Positions 8,597-17,802 of a DNA stretch of 64,000 bases are shown in pieces. The stretch is from OCS116 sp051531935. Lineage in GTDB: Bacteria; Pseudomonadota; Alphaproteobacteria; Rhizobiales; OSC116. The stretch's first letter is position 1. Every line of letters starts with the position of its first letter. The stretch is taken from positions 62,001 through 126,000 of the forward strand of contig JAOPTR010000018.1 of NCBI GenBank assembly GCA_051531935.1, read 5' to 3'. The notes beneath the pieces were generated by a model. The model did no database searches. It was not told where the DNA came from and saw only the letters and a list, made by a program, of their open reading frames with translations. The translations under genes and the position numbers were made by a program.

Positions 8597-9811
8597 TTAT
8601 GCCATAGCTTTTTGTAGGTTAGAATCGATTTTGTCGAGGAAACCAGTTGTTGAAAGCCATTTTTGTTTTGGACCTACAAGTAGAGCCAAATCTTTTGTCA
8701 TGTTGCCGCTCTCGATGGTTTCAATAACCACACGTTCTAGAGTGGCCGCAAAATCGGCTAGTTCTTTGTTATCATCTAATTTAGCACGATGAGCGAGGCC
8801 ACGAGACCAAGCAAAGATAGAAGCTGTAGAGTTTGTTGAAGTTTCTTCACCAGCTTCGTGCATACGGTAATGACGTGTCACTGTACCATGAGCTGCTTCT
8901 GCTTCTACTGTTTGGCCATCTGGAGTCATTAGAACTGATGTCATTAGACCTAGAGAACCAAAACCTTGAGCCACTGTGTCTGACTGTACATCGCCATCGT
9001 AGTTTTTACATGCCCAAACAAATTTGCCGTTCCATTTCATTGCGCAAGCTACCATGTCATCAATTAAGCGATGCTCATATGTGATGCCAGCTTCAGCGAA
9101 TTTTTCTTTAAATTCAGCTTGGAAAATTTCTTCGAATAGATCTTTAAAACGGCCATCGTATTTTTTAAGAATGGTGTTTTTAGTTGATAGGTATACAGGC
9201 CAGCCGCGTAGTAGGCCATAAGCCATTGAAGCACGAGCAAAATCGCGGATAGATTCATCTAAGTTGTACATTGCCATGGCAACACCAGCTTGATCGAATT
9301 CGAAAACTTCACGTTCGATTGTTTCGCTGCCGTCTGTGGCTTCCCATTTAAGGGTAAGTTTACCAGCACCTGGAACCAAGAAATCGGTTGCACGATATTG
9401 ATCGCCAAATGCATGGCGTCCGATGACGATTGGGTTTGTCCAACCAGGAACCAAACGAGGTACATTTTGGCAAACGATAGGTTCGCGGAAAATCGTACCA
9501 CCAATGATGTTACGGATTGTGCCGTTTGGAGAACGCCACATTTCTTTTAGGTCAAATTCTTCAACACGGTCTTCATCTGGTGTGATGGTTGCGCATTTGA
9601 TACCAACGCCATATTTTTGGATGGCTTTAGCAGAATCAATTGTGATTTGGTCATTTGTTTCGTCACGTTTTTGAACGCTTAGGTCGTAATATTTGATATC
9701 TAGGTCAAGATAAGGATGGATTAATTTGTCTTTGATGAAATGCCAGATGATTCTAGTCATTTCGTCGCCATCGAGTTCGACAACTGGGTTTGTTACCTTA
9801 ATTTTTGACAT
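8597..9811 (-). CDS. icd: NADP-dependent isocitrate dehydrogenase (eukaryote-like dimeric type)
   Basis: TCA-cycle enzyme that oxidises isocitrate to 2-oxoglutarate and makes NADPH in the cytosol. The 404-residue protein starts S-K-I-K-V-x-N-P-V-V-E-L-D-G-D-E-M-T-R, diagnostic of the eukaryote-like type II enzyme found in Hyphomicrobiales rather than the E. coli type. The substrate-binding S-P-N-G-T-I-R-N motif and the E-A-A-H-G-T-V-T-R-H coenzyme motif are intact. A-A-G-A-G-G-C-G precedes the ATG as Shine-Dalgarno sequence. A good sigma-70 promoter lies upstream and a strong terminator downstream, so it is probably transcribed alone. Confidence 0.96.
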   Translation of the reverse strand: MSKIKVTNPVVELDGDEMTRIIWHFIKDKLIHPYLDLDIKYYDLSVQKRDETNDQITIDSAKAIQKYGVGIKCATITPDEDRVEEFDLKEMWRSPNGTIRNIIGGTIFREPIVCQNVPRLVPGWTNPIVIGRHAFGDQYRATDFLVPGAGKLTLKWEATDGSETIEREVFEFDQAGVAMAMYNLDESIRDFARASMAYGLLRGWPVYLSTKNTILKKYDGRFKDLFEEIFQAEFKEKFAEAGITYEHRLIDDMVACAMKWNGKFVWACKNYDGDVQSDTVAQGFGSLGLMTSVLMTPDGQTVEAEAAHGTVTRHYRMHEAGEETSTNSTASIFAWSRGLAHRAKLDDNKELADFAATLERVVIETIESGNMTKDLALLVGPKQKWLSTTGFLDKIDSNLQKAMA

Positions 9812-9848
9812 ATATACGCCTCTTATTTTTTTGGTTTTAGATGCGCAT

Positions 9849-9876
9849 GGTATAGCAGAGAATTTAGCAAGGTCAA
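9849..9876 (-). promoter_or_regulatory. Probable sigma-70 promoter of icd
   Basis: Read on the minus strand, TTGACC (9876-9871) and TATACC (9854-9849) are 16 bases apart. The distance to the icd start is about 40 bases. Confidence 0.55.
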
Positions 9877-9946
9877 AGGCTGCGGGGGGTGTTTTTTGAG
9901 TATTTGCGAATATATCGCACTAAAAAGCTAGAAAGAATCGTAAAAT

Positions 9947-10956
9947 TTATGAGTTTGACTTGAATTCTTGCGGGTTTTGGCCTGTCCATCGTTTGAATGC
10001 GCGTGAAAAAGCCGCAGGTTCGGAGAACCCAACAAGATAAGCGACCTCATTGATTGAAGCTTTTTGACCCTTTAAATATTGGATAGCTAAATGATGCCTG
10101 AGAGTGTCACGTGTTTTGGCATAGCTTGTGCCTTCGGACTTTAATTTACGGTATAGTGTGGTGCGGCTTATGCCTAATTTTTGTGCTATGTTTTTGGAAC
10201 TCGTTTCGCCAAGGTGTAAAAATGGCAATAACTTGGCTGAAAGTTGAGATGTTATACTGGTTTCTGCGTTTGCAATGCTCAACAATGTATCGGCGTGAGC
10301 GGTTAAATTTGAGAAAATGTAGCGCGGATATTGTGCGACTGGCCAATCGGCGATATTTGGAGCAAGTTGAAGGGCATTCCAGTGACTATTAAAATGGACT
10401 GGGCATTGAAATATATGATTGTAGGCATCGGCATAAGTTGGTGCTGAGTGGGTGAAATGAGCTGAGACGATGTGAGGTTTAGGCAAGAAACGCCTCGGGC
10501 CACAGGTGAGTTTGGCGAATGAAGTTTCGACCAATTCAATGAAACTATTATTTGGTGAATTATCGACTAAAAATGTGTCATCTGATTTTTGCCTTAGCTC
10601 AAAACGTGGCGCGATTAAATATCTGCTTCATTTAATATGAGGTGATTGTAGCGTTGCAATTGATTAAAAGCCTCGTTCATATCTGCCGAAGATTCCATTA
10701 TGAGATCTATTATCGTTGGCGCTGTTAGGTGATTTAATTGGCCTAATAGCAATGCGATGTCGTCTTTTTTAGTCATTAGTTTTGCATGTTGCATTAGTTT
10801 TTTATATTGAGAAATAGGAACATGAAAATTAGGATTGTTTAGCTGCGTGATTTCGATGTTGGCAGCCTGGCATAGTGTTTGGGCATTGGCACCATAGTGC
10901 GTTGCGATTTTAAGGAGATTTGCAACGAAGCTAACTGAAATGGAATAGTCATTCAT
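9947..10956 (-). pseudogene. AraC-family transcriptional regulator, broken by a single-base frameshift
   Basis: Two adjacent frames together make one AraC-type regulator of about 336 residues with an N-terminal ligand-binding region (arabinose-binding-like, 10956-10615) and a C-terminal double helix-turn-helix (within 10534-9947). The first frame ends at TAA 10617-10615 inside a T run (A at 10617-10619 on the plus strand). Adding one T there restores N-E-A-D-I-L-I-A-P-R-F-E-L-R, the natural link between the domains. The helix-turn-helix motifs (S-R-T-T-L-Y-R-K-L and Y-L-V-G-F-S-E-P-A-A-F-S-R-A-F-K-R-W) look intact. It may be a real pseudogene or a homopolymer sequencing error. It is divergent from the membrane-protein gene at 11063, its likely target. 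Confidence 0.75.
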
Positions 10957-11062
10957 GTGAGGCGGAGTTCTGTAATAATTGTTATTTGCAACATAGGATC
11001 ATGGTGCGGAGCATAGAGTATATTTATGATAATTTTAAAATATTTCAAGGAAGGATATATTT

Positions 11063-11461
11063 ATGGAATTACCGAAACTAAGACTATTATTGCTGCGGGC
11101 TTGTTATTTGCTTTTGGGGGTAGGGCTAGCGTTGACGACATGGCCTAGCATTTTAAGTGGCGCGGTTGATTTGCCACTTATGAATGGGTTTGTGAACGCA
11201 GTATTAGGTGCGATATGTTTGCTAGCGTTTGTTGGTTTGTTTAAACCTATTGCAATGTTGCCATTGTTGGTTTTTGAAGTTTTATTTAAGGCGATATGGG
11301 TGGTTTCGGTGGCTTTGCCGTTATGGATAACTGACGGGATTAATGAAGATGTGGCGGAGATAATATTTGCTTGTGCATTTGCAATTCCTTTTGCTTTCAT
11401 CATTCCATGGTGGGCGATTCTGCGCGAGTTTGGCATTGCACCACAAACAGATCTGGAGTAA
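11063..11461 (+). CDS. Small four-helix membrane protein, unknown function
   Basis: A 132-residue hydrophobic protein with four predicted membrane helices (about residues 7-28, 42-62, 64-86 and 97-119) and short polar ends. I do not recognise a family with confidence; the size and topology are like DoxX-type small membrane proteins, but no signature settles this. An A-A-G-G-A-A-G-G-A Shine-Dalgarno sequence precedes the ATG. It is transcribed divergently from the broken AraC regulator, which suggests it was under that regulator's control. Confidence 0.6.
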   Translation: MELPKLRLLLLRACYLLLGVGLALTTWPSILSGAVDLPLMNGFVNAVLGAICLLAFVGLFKPIAMLPLLVFEVLFKAIWVVSVALPLWITDGINEDVAEIIFACAFAIPFAFIIPWWAILREFGIAPQTDLE

Positions 11462-11490
11462 AGAGGGGCGAACTAGATTTAAGGTGAAAC

Positions 11491-12351
11491 ATGGCTGGAA
11501 CGAATACCCGAGAGACTTTGATTTGCGAAGGACCTGCAATTATTTTAGTGGGTGCGCAATTGGGTGAAAATATTGGCACAGCAGCGCGTGCCATGGCAAA
11601 TTTTGGTTTGCATGATTTACGCCTTGTACGACCACGTGATGGTTGGCCTAGTGAAAAAGCCCGTAGTTCATCTAGCGGTGCTCTGCATGTTGTTGACAAT
11701 GCACGGGTATTTGATACCACCGAGGAAGCTATTGCGGATTTAAATTATGTAATGGCGACCACAGCACGTAGACGCGATATGGTGAAGGAAATTTACCATG
11801 CAGAACAAGCTGGTGTGATGATGCGCTCACATATTGATTCTGGCCATAAGACTGGATATTTATTTGGGCGTGAAAAATCGGGCTTGGAAAATAGCGACAT
11901 TGCTTTGGCGGATTCCATTGTGACTTTTGCGGTCAACCCTGGATTTTCGAGCATTAATTTGGCGCAATCGGTTTTGTTGATTGGCCATGAATGGTTTAAA
12001 ACCCGCGAAGAAATTAGCTATGGTGATGGAGATATGGACGGCGGGGCGATTTTAAAAACTGGCCTGCACGACCCTTCTAAGCTACCTGCTGACAAGAAAG
12101 ACCTTGTGCGGTTTTTTGAGCATTTAGAAGGTGAATTGGATGTGACTGGATTTTTGCATCCGCCTGAGAAAGCCGAAGCTATGGCGCGCAATATCCGTAA
12201 TATGTTTCAGCGTGTGGCGTTGACGCACCAAGAAGTACAGACTTTGCGTGGGATTGTAACAGCACTAACAAAACATAATAGGCGCGTGGCTAAAAAAGCC
12301 GTAATTGACGAATATATTGCAAGTCAAGTTAGTGACAAACAAAAAAAGTAG
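11491..12351 (+). CDS. trmJ: tRNA (cytidine/uridine-2'-O-)-methyltransferase, TrmJ family
   Basis: SPOUT-class methyltransferase that would 2'-O-methylate position 32 in the tRNA anticodon loop using SAM. The 286-residue protein has the family motif N-I-G-T-A-A-R-A-M-x-N-F-G near residue 28, the L-F-G-R-E-x-S-G-L motif, and the C-terminal knot strand N-P-G-F-S-S-I-N-L-A-Q-S-V. A C-terminal extension of about 80 residues is typical of TrmJ. A-A-G-G-T-G precedes the ATG. It sits five bases ahead of murI and is probably co-transcribed with it. Confidence 0.88.
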   Translation: MAGTNTRETLICEGPAIILVGAQLGENIGTAARAMANFGLHDLRLVRPRDGWPSEKARSSSSGALHVVDNARVFDTTEEAIADLNYVMATTARRRDMVKEIYHAEQAGVMMRSHIDSGHKTGYLFGREKSGLENSDIALADSIVTFAVNPGFSSINLAQSVLLIGHEWFKTREEISYGDGDMDGGAILKTGLHDPSKLPADKKDLVRFFEHLEGELDVTGFLHPPEKAEAMARNIRNMFQRVALTHQEVQTLRGIVTALTKHNRRVAKKAVIDEYIASQVSDKQKK

Positions 12352-12356
12352 CTGTT

Positions 12357-13151
12357 ATGGAACAAATGGTTGGCGGGCATATTTTAGTGATTGATTCAGG
12401 CGTTGGTGGCTTGGGTGTTTTGTCACAAATTCAGCAAAAATTGACTAAAACTAACTTTAGTTATGTGGCTGATGAAGCGTTTTTCCCATATGGGAAATTA
12501 GAAAAAGACATTTTGCAACAACGTGTTGGCAAGATTGTATCATCTATTGATTCACAGCATAAAATTGACCTTGTGGTGATTGCTTGCAACACCGCTAGCA
12601 CAGTTGTTTTGGATTATTTGCGGGCTGAATTTGATTTTCCGATTGTTGGCATTGTGCCTGCGGTGAAAGTGGCAGCCAAACAAACACGCACTAAGAATAT
12701 TGGTATTTTAGCGACAGAAGCCACGGCCAAAGGCGCTTATATTAAAGCAATGATGAGCCAATTTGCTGATGATTGTGTGGTGAAGCTGCATGGCTCTAAG
12801 AATTTGGCGGCACTGGCTGAGCAGAAGCTCAATGGTGGGCGGGTATCCATTGCTGATGTGAAACAAGAACTTATGCCATTGTTTAGTGCGTTGCGCTTTA
12901 AAGAGCAAAAGCGCATTGATAATATAGTTTTGGGCTGCACTCATTACCCATTTTTGCTGAAAGAATTGAAGCTAGCAGCACCTTATGAGGTGGAGTGGAT
13001 TGACCCTGCTGAAGCAGTTGCAAAACGTGTTTTTAGCCTGTTTACACCGCATGCCGAGATGGGTGATGAACATCATTCTCACTATTACACGACGGCTGAA
13101 AAATCCACTTATAAAGTGCGAAATATTGGTTTTGAGTATTTAACAGTTTGA
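12357..13151 (+). CDS. murI: Glutamate racemase
   Basis: Cytoplasmic cofactor-independent racemase supplying D-glutamate for peptidoglycan. The 264-residue product has D-S-G-V-G-G-L at the start, and both catalytic cysteines are in their expected motifs, A-C-N-T-A (first) and G-C-T-H-Y-P (second). The D-E-A-F-F-P-Y-G segment is also as expected. It follows trmJ by five bases in one transcription unit. This order, trmJ-murI-(rpsD), fits Hyphomicrobiales. Confidence 0.95.
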   Translation: MEQMVGGHILVIDSGVGGLGVLSQIQQKLTKTNFSYVADEAFFPYGKLEKDILQQRVGKIVSSIDSQHKIDLVVIACNTASTVVLDYLRAEFDFPIVGIVPAVKVAAKQTRTKNIGILATEATAKGAYIKAMMSQFADDCVVKLHGSKNLAALAEQKLNGGRVSIADVKQELMPLFSALRFKEQKRIDNIVLGCTHYPFLLKELKLAAPYEVEWIDPAEAVAKRVFSLFTPHAEMGDEHHSHYYTTAEKSTYKVRNIGFEYLTV

Positions 13152-13173
13152 TTCGGGTTTTAGCTATAAGTGG

Positions 13174-13647
13174 CTAAATTATATGGCCTATTTTATCTAA
13201 GTTGGCTTGTGTTATTTGGTCTGGCTTTAGGTTGGCTAAGGCTTTGATGCGTTTTTCTAAAATTGTGAATGCGCGTAGATATTCGACATCGGATTTTTTA
13301 AATGGATCGTCAACACCCCAATGTGTTTTGAGCGGTTGGCCTGCGGTTTGGCTTTGGAAAGTGGGGCATATTTCGTTGGCCGCATTGCCGCAAACTGTGA
13401 TGACAATGTCGATGGGTTGCTTGGTGAATTCGTCCCATGATTTACTGCGCAAATGATCGGTGTTTATGCCATGTGATTGCAAGGTGGCGAGGCTATGGGT
13501 CGCAACGCTGCCAGCGGGCTTGCTGCCTGCGCTATGGGCGATGAAATTATCGGCTGCATAGTGACGTAACAATGCTTCGCCCATGATTGAACGACAGCTA
13601 TTGCCCGTACATAAAACCAGTATATTTTGTTTGGATATATTGCTCAT
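13174..13647 (-). CDS. arsC: Arsenate reductase, thioredoxin-coupled (low-molecular-weight phosphatase fold)
   Basis: Small cytoplasmic reductase that would convert arsenate to arsenite. The P-loop C-T-G-N-S-C-R-S (C-x5-R) follows the first strand, and two further cysteines occur as V-C-G and I-C-P, giving the three-Cys relay of thioredoxin-dependent ArsC. The D-D-P motif with the general-acid Asp is also present. I chose ATG 13647 (157 residues, A-A-G-G Shine-Dalgarno) because the family starts directly before the P-loop strand; the frame is open upstream to 13806 with no similarity. No other arsenic genes are in view. Confidence 0.88.
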   Translation of the reverse strand: MSNISKQNILVLCTGNSCRSIMGEALLRHYAADNFIAHSAGSKPAGSVATHSLATLQSHGINTDHLRSKSWDEFTKQPIDIVITVCGNAANEICPTFQSQTAGQPLKTHWGVDDPFKKSDVEYLRAFTILEKRIKALANLKPDQITQANLDKIGHII

Positions 13648-13871
13648 AGGTTTAACCTTATTTTTAATATGCTGTAGATTTAGCATGAATTGGGTGCAAA
13701 ACAAGGCATAATGTGCGTTTTGGGCGTTGACAGAGGTGTAGAAATTGACTAAAAACCCCTTAAATATCGACAAAGTTGGTATGGATATAATCTGTGGTGC
13801 TTGCACCTGTCGGTTGAAAACAAGAATTAGCTTGGATTTGGCCTAGGAAGATTAAAATAATTGGAACTAAG

Positions 13872-14492
13872 ATGACTAAACGTCACTCAGCAAAATATAA
13901 AATTGACCGTCGCTTAGGCGAAAACATTTGGGGCCGTGCTAAAAGCCCTGTAAATCGTCGTGATTATGGCCCAGGTGAACATGGCCAAGGCCGTAAAGGC
14001 AAGCCTTCTGATTTTGGTATTCAGTTGAAAGCTAAGCAAAAGCTTAAAGGTTACTATGGCAACATTTCTGAAAAGCAATTCCGTTCTACTTTTAAAGAAG
14101 CTAGCCGTATTAAAGGCGATACAAGCGAAAACCTAATTGGTTTGCTTGAACGTCGTTTGGATGCAATCGTATACCGTGCTAAATTTGTGCCTACAGTTTT
14201 TGCTGCACGCCAATTTGTAAACCATGGTCATGTGACTGTTAACGGCCAACGTGTAAACATTGCTTCATACCGCGTTAAAGTGGGTGATGTTGTTCAAGTC
14301 CGCGAAAAAAGCCGCCAACTAGAAATCGTTATGGTTTCTGTTGACCTTGCTGAACGTGATGTACCTGATTATATGACTGCTGAACATGGCGGCACAATGA
14401 GCGTTACATTGAACTCAATTCCTAACCTAGCTGACGTTCCGTACCCTGTACAAATGGAACCAAACCTAGTGGTTGAATTTTACTCTCGTTAA
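13872..14492 (+). CDS. rpsD: 30S ribosomal protein S4
   Basis: Primary 16S-rRNA-binding protein that nucleates the 30S body. The 206-residue product is full length, with the N-terminal K-R-x-x-A-K-Y-K-x-D-R-R-L-G segment and an S4 RNA-binding domain (L-E-R-R-L-D near residue 93, then the H-G-H-V-x-V-N-G motif near residue 115). It ends in V-E-F-Y-S-R like its homologues. The gene stands alone with a terminator after it, as in other Hyphomicrobiales where rpsD is outside the big ribosomal operons. Codon use looks biased to highly expressed codons. Confidence 0.97.
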   Translation: MTKRHSAKYKIDRRLGENIWGRAKSPVNRRDYGPGEHGQGRKGKPSDFGIQLKAKQKLKGYYGNISEKQFRSTFKEASRIKGDTSENLIGLLERRLDAIVYRAKFVPTVFAARQFVNHGHVTVNGQRVNIASYRVKVGDVVQVREKSRQLEIVMVSVDLAERDVPDYMTAEHGGTMSVTLNSIPNLADVPYPVQMEPNLVVEFYSR

Positions 14493-14511
14493 GAGTGAAA
14501 TTATACAAATT

Positions 14512-14549
14512 AAAAAAGCCTCGAATGGAAATGTTCGGGGCTTTTTTTT
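14512..14549 (+). terminator. Rho-independent terminator of rpsD
   Basis: A 10-bp stem AAGCCTCGAA / TTCGGGGCTT with one T-G wobble closes an eight-base loop and runs into eight T. Confidence 0.87.
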
Positions 14550-14572
14550 GCTTATGATTTAGTGAAACTGGC

Positions 14573-16471
14573 TTAGCCAAAATCGTAATCGGCTTGCCAT
14601 GTTATAAACTGGCCAGTTGTTAGGCCTAAATCGCTGGCTATGATGGCGACAGCGCCATCGTCGAAGGTAAGTTGTTCGACGCTGTGTAATACGTCATATT
14701 GGGTGCTATCAGCGGTTTTTGTGACCACCAGATCGGACCCATTGCCTGTTGTGAATGTGAATTCTGAAAAATTGCCCTTAAACGTGATGTTATCTGAGCC
14801 TGTTTTGCCTTCATAGCGGTCGTTTAATAGCTCGCCCACTAAATTATCGGCTGTGGCTGTGCCCCAGAATGTATCATTGGTATTGCCACCAATGCCACCT
14901 GCATCGGCTACAAATTCATTATTGAGTAGATCGGCATAGAGGCGTTCATATTCGGTTGTGGCTGGCAAAGAAGCAATGGCGAAATTTGTGCTTGAAAATG
15001 TGAAGCTTTCGACATCGGTAAAGCTATTTGAGCCGTATGTATTGCCGAACAGATCTTGAATGATGGCATTGTTGCCGACCACAAAAATTTGATAATTGCC
15101 GATGGTTGATGTGAAAATGGCTTTATCGGCACCTGTGCCACCATCGAAAATATCATTGCCTGTGCCGATGTAAAAATTATCGTTACCACCGCTGCCAAAC
15201 ACTGTGTCGTGGCCGCCATTGTCGCGTATGGTATTGCCGACTTCGTTGCCGATGATGAGGTCGTTACCATTGCCACCAGTTGCGTTTTCGATGATGACGC
15301 CATTGGCGATGACATAGCCGCCCAATGTGTTGGCATATTTGCCGTTAAATGGTGTGCCGCCTAAGGTGACACTGTCGTCATTGGTGAGGATTTGAGAGAA
15401 GAAACCGCCCGCATAATATTTGCTATCGGTAATTTCGCCTCTAAATTCGGGGACTAATGTGTTGTAATAATCGCTATTGGCAACGCGGTTTAGGGTGTTG
15501 GTTAAAGCTGCGTCATTTGCGGTGCGGTTTAACGTGGCATCGTTGAGATTGATGAGAACGCGATTGTTGCCACTATATTTGATTTCATCTGTGCCGCCAT
15601 TATCCCAGATTGAATAATATGCCCGACCTACAGAAATTGTGCCGTCGCTGCCGCTTAAATCTTTGGCGATTGTGCCTGCATCGGTGAGGGTATAAGTTGT
15701 GCTGCTTGTGTGATTGGTTGTGCTTGCCCCATATAGATATTGTAGTTGAGCTATGTTAATGGGTGTGTAATTGACAAAGGTGCCAAAATTATATGCAGAG
15801 CTGATTGTGTAGCCACCACCACCAGTATCGGTTTTAATAACTTTGCGTACGTCGTCTGAGTAGACATATGACAGGAGATCGTATTTGCTGTCGTTAAGCT
15901 CTGTAAATGGAGCGTCGCTCGGTACAGTTGTGTGAGGGTGAGACAGGCCTAATAAATGGCCAAATTCATGCAGGATTGTGGCTGTTCGCTCGTTACCGCC
16001 ACCTAGTTCGGCCTCGGCTCTTGAGCCTTCGTGGAACGGGGACTTGTTGTATAATAGTATAGCAGCATCGTCGCCATCGCTTTGACCGTCCATATCCCAT
16101 GAAGGATTGAGGAATGAGTAACCTGTAACATTTGTGCCTGCTGGGTCTTGTACGGCGGTCCATCTTAAGTCTGACGCAGCAAAATCGGAAGTTTTGGTGA
16201 CGGTTAGGTTTATGATTTCATTAATGCCGCTCATCGCTGAATCTACATCGGCCACCCAATTGGGGTTTGTTGTCCAGATGTTGGCATCGTGATTGATATT
16301 GATACCAAAAGCGGCTTTGTAACTGTTGAATATAGAAGTATTGGTAGATGTGAAAAAGGAATAGGAAAGGGTTTGTCCAGGTACGTAATGAATGTAGTTT
16401 GTCGTGCCATGTACGTTTAAATTTATAAGCTCATCTGATGACAATGATTTTGTGGTTATGTTTAAGCTCAT
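14573..16471 (-). CDS. Serralysin-like M10 metalloprotease with RTX repeats
   Basis: A 632-residue protein, probably exported by a type I system and calcium-stabilised outside the cell. The zinc-protease signature H-E-F-G-H-L-L-G-L-S-H is at residues 168-178. The following turn reads D-L-L-S-Y, with Leu where metzincins have the Met-turn methionine. Glycine/aspartate nonapeptide-like repeats (G-G-N-G-N-D, G-S-G-G-N-D-x-F, G-T-G-N-D-x-F-D-G-G-T-G-A-D) occupy about residues 398-445. There is no N-terminal signal peptide, as expected for RTX proteins. No type I secretion genes are in the window. It is divergent from the TbpB-like gene. Confidence 0.85.
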   Translation of the reverse strand: MSLNITTKSLSSDELINLNVHGTTNYIHYVPGQTLSYSFFTSTNTSIFNSYKAAFGININHDANIWTTNPNWVADVDSAMSGINEIINLTVTKTSDFAASDLRWTAVQDPAGTNVTGYSFLNPSWDMDGQSDGDDAAILLYNKSPFHEGSRAEAELGGGNERTATILHEFGHLLGLSHPHTTVPSDAPFTELNDSKYDLLSYVYSDDVRKVIKTDTGGGGYTISSAYNFGTFVNYTPINIAQLQYLYGASTTNHTSSTTYTLTDAGTIAKDLSGSDGTISVGRAYYSIWDNGGTDEIKYSGNNRVLINLNDATLNRTANDAALTNTLNRVANSDYYNTLVPEFRGEITDSKYYAGGFFSQILTNDDSVTLGGTPFNGKYANTLGGYVIANGVIIENATGGNGNDLIIGNEVGNTIRDNGGHDTVFGSGGNDNFYIGTGNDIFDGGTGADKAIFTSTIGNYQIFVVGNNAIIQDLFGNTYGSNSFTDVESFTFSSTNFAIASLPATTEYERLYADLLNNEFVADAGGIGGNTNDTFWGTATADNLVGELLNDRYEGKTGSDNITFKGNFSEFTFTTGNGSDLVVTKTADSTQYDVLHSVEQLTFDDGAVAIIASDLGLTTGQFITWQADYDFG

Positions 16472-16586
16472 AGTTGTGCCTTGTTTAATGCCTGTCGTTA
16501 ACCAACCATAATATATTTACATGTAAAATTAATTAATGTTATTATTTTATATGAATTCCACCTTTTTTGAATGAGTCGAGATTAAA

Positions 16587-17729
16587 ATGCGTGATTACTT
16601 ACTAAAAATGACGATTATAGGCCTTTCGACGGTGAGCTTGTTAGCTTCTGGTGGCACATCTGGCGGTGGCGGTACGGATGGCGGCACTGGCACAGGTGGT
16701 GGGGGAACAAGTGGTGGAACTACGAGTGGTGGCGTGACGGTTACAGGCACACCATTGGCATTAGTAAACCCTAATAAGGCACTTGGGAGTTACACTGAAT
16801 CGGGTAATAAAAAGGAAGTTTCAGCAGAATTGACGTTTAGAGCGAATAGTGCGTTTTTAAATAATAATACGTATAGCCAAGTTAGCGGGCATAAATTGAC
16901 CGCAAAATTCGGCCATACTGAAGCTGGAAATATTAGCGTTTACTTGATTAATGCTAGTGAATTTTCTGGTATTTTGACTAGCACTACAGCAGCTAAAACA
17001 CGCACAGAAGGTTTTAGGAATTTAAGTAGTGCAGAGTTGAACCAATTGAAGGTTTTAAGAATTGATATTGCTGCTTTGGAGAATGACATTACAACAAAGC
17101 CAGGGGACGCGCAGATTGGTACTTGGAAACAATCTCTTAAAGGTAAGCTAGAAGCGCTAGCGAGTCTGATTTCTTATGAGGGGCTGCAGGTTTCTTTGAG
17201 GGAATTGGCGAGTGGGAACGGGTTTTATGGCTTGTTTGTGAATGTTGAGAATGGCGAATATAAACAGCTTTCGGGCATTTATGCTTTGGCTAATGGCAAA
17301 ACTGTTGCTAATTACGCGACTTTGCAAGGTGCAGGTGGCACTTCTGAATATGCGAGTAAGTTTAGTGGCGCTGCGGTTCTTGGTGGGATTCAGCTTATTG
17401 ATTTAAAAGGTAATGGCACGGTGAGTGCTAATTTTTCTAGCCAAACGCTGACGGGGAACTTTGCTGTATCTAATGAGGCCAATACGGAAACTGGCACTAT
17501 TGCCTTTAGCGGGGGCATGAGTGCTAATGCGGGTGGCAAGACAGGTTTGGTGTTTAATACGAATAATGCGTCTTTTACCAATACATCGGGTACGATCAGC
17601 ACTATGTCGGGTGGTAATGCCGAGGCGGCTTTGGTTGACGGTGGTAATAGTATTTTGGGAAGCGTAAATATAACCAATAATACAAATGGTGGAAATGCTA
17701 TTGTTGGTGGCTTTGGTGGCGACAAATAA
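16587..17729 (+). CDS. TbpB-like surface protein (transferrin-binding-protein-type beta-barrel), lipobox Cys lost
   Basis: A 380-residue exported protein. After a hydrophobic signal (residues 8-19) it reads L-L-A-S-G-G, then a Gly/Thr/Ser-rich linker to about residue 50. This layout matches TbpB-like lipoproteins except that the lipobox Cys is Ser (codon TCT, one base from TGT). The C-terminal half has alternating beta strands such as G-T-V-S-A-N-F and T-G-T-I-A-F-S-G-G and ends in G-G-F-G-G-D-K, resembling the end of the TbpB-type barrel. It could be a soluble haem- or protein-binding effector. No TonB receptor or Slam-type exporter gene is nearby. Confidence 0.55.
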   Translation: MRDYLLKMTIIGLSTVSLLASGGTSGGGGTDGGTGTGGGGTSGGTTSGGVTVTGTPLALVNPNKALGSYTESGNKKEVSAELTFRANSAFLNNNTYSQVSGHKLTAKFGHTEAGNISVYLINASEFSGILTSTTAAKTRTEGFRNLSSAELNQLKVLRIDIAALENDITTKPGDAQIGTWKQSLKGKLEALASLISYEGLQVSLRELASGNGFYGLFVNVENGEYKQLSGIYALANGKTVANYATLQGAGGTSEYASKFSGAAVLGGIQLIDLKGNGTVSANFSSQTLTGNFAVSNEANTETGTIAFSGGMSANAGGKTGLVFNTNNASFTNTSGTISTMSGGNAEAALVDGGNSILGSVNITNNTNGGNAIVGGFGGDK

Positions 17730-17755
17730 TAGCTGTCGCAAAAAAAGTATAATAA

Positions 17756-17783
17756 AAAGCCGCTATAGATTTATAGCGGCTTT
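17756..17783. terminator. Bidirectional terminator between the TbpB-like gene and grxD
   Basis: A perfect 12-bp stem (17756-17767 with 17772-17783) closes a GATT loop, with A residues on one side and T on the other. It can serve both converging genes. Confidence 0.85.
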
Positions 17784-17802
17784 AATTTTGGAATTTTGGG
17801 TT

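Noticed and set aside
10111..10392. Plus-strand open frame opposite the AraC gene
   Set aside because: It is a reverse-frame shadow of the broken regulator with no independent signals.
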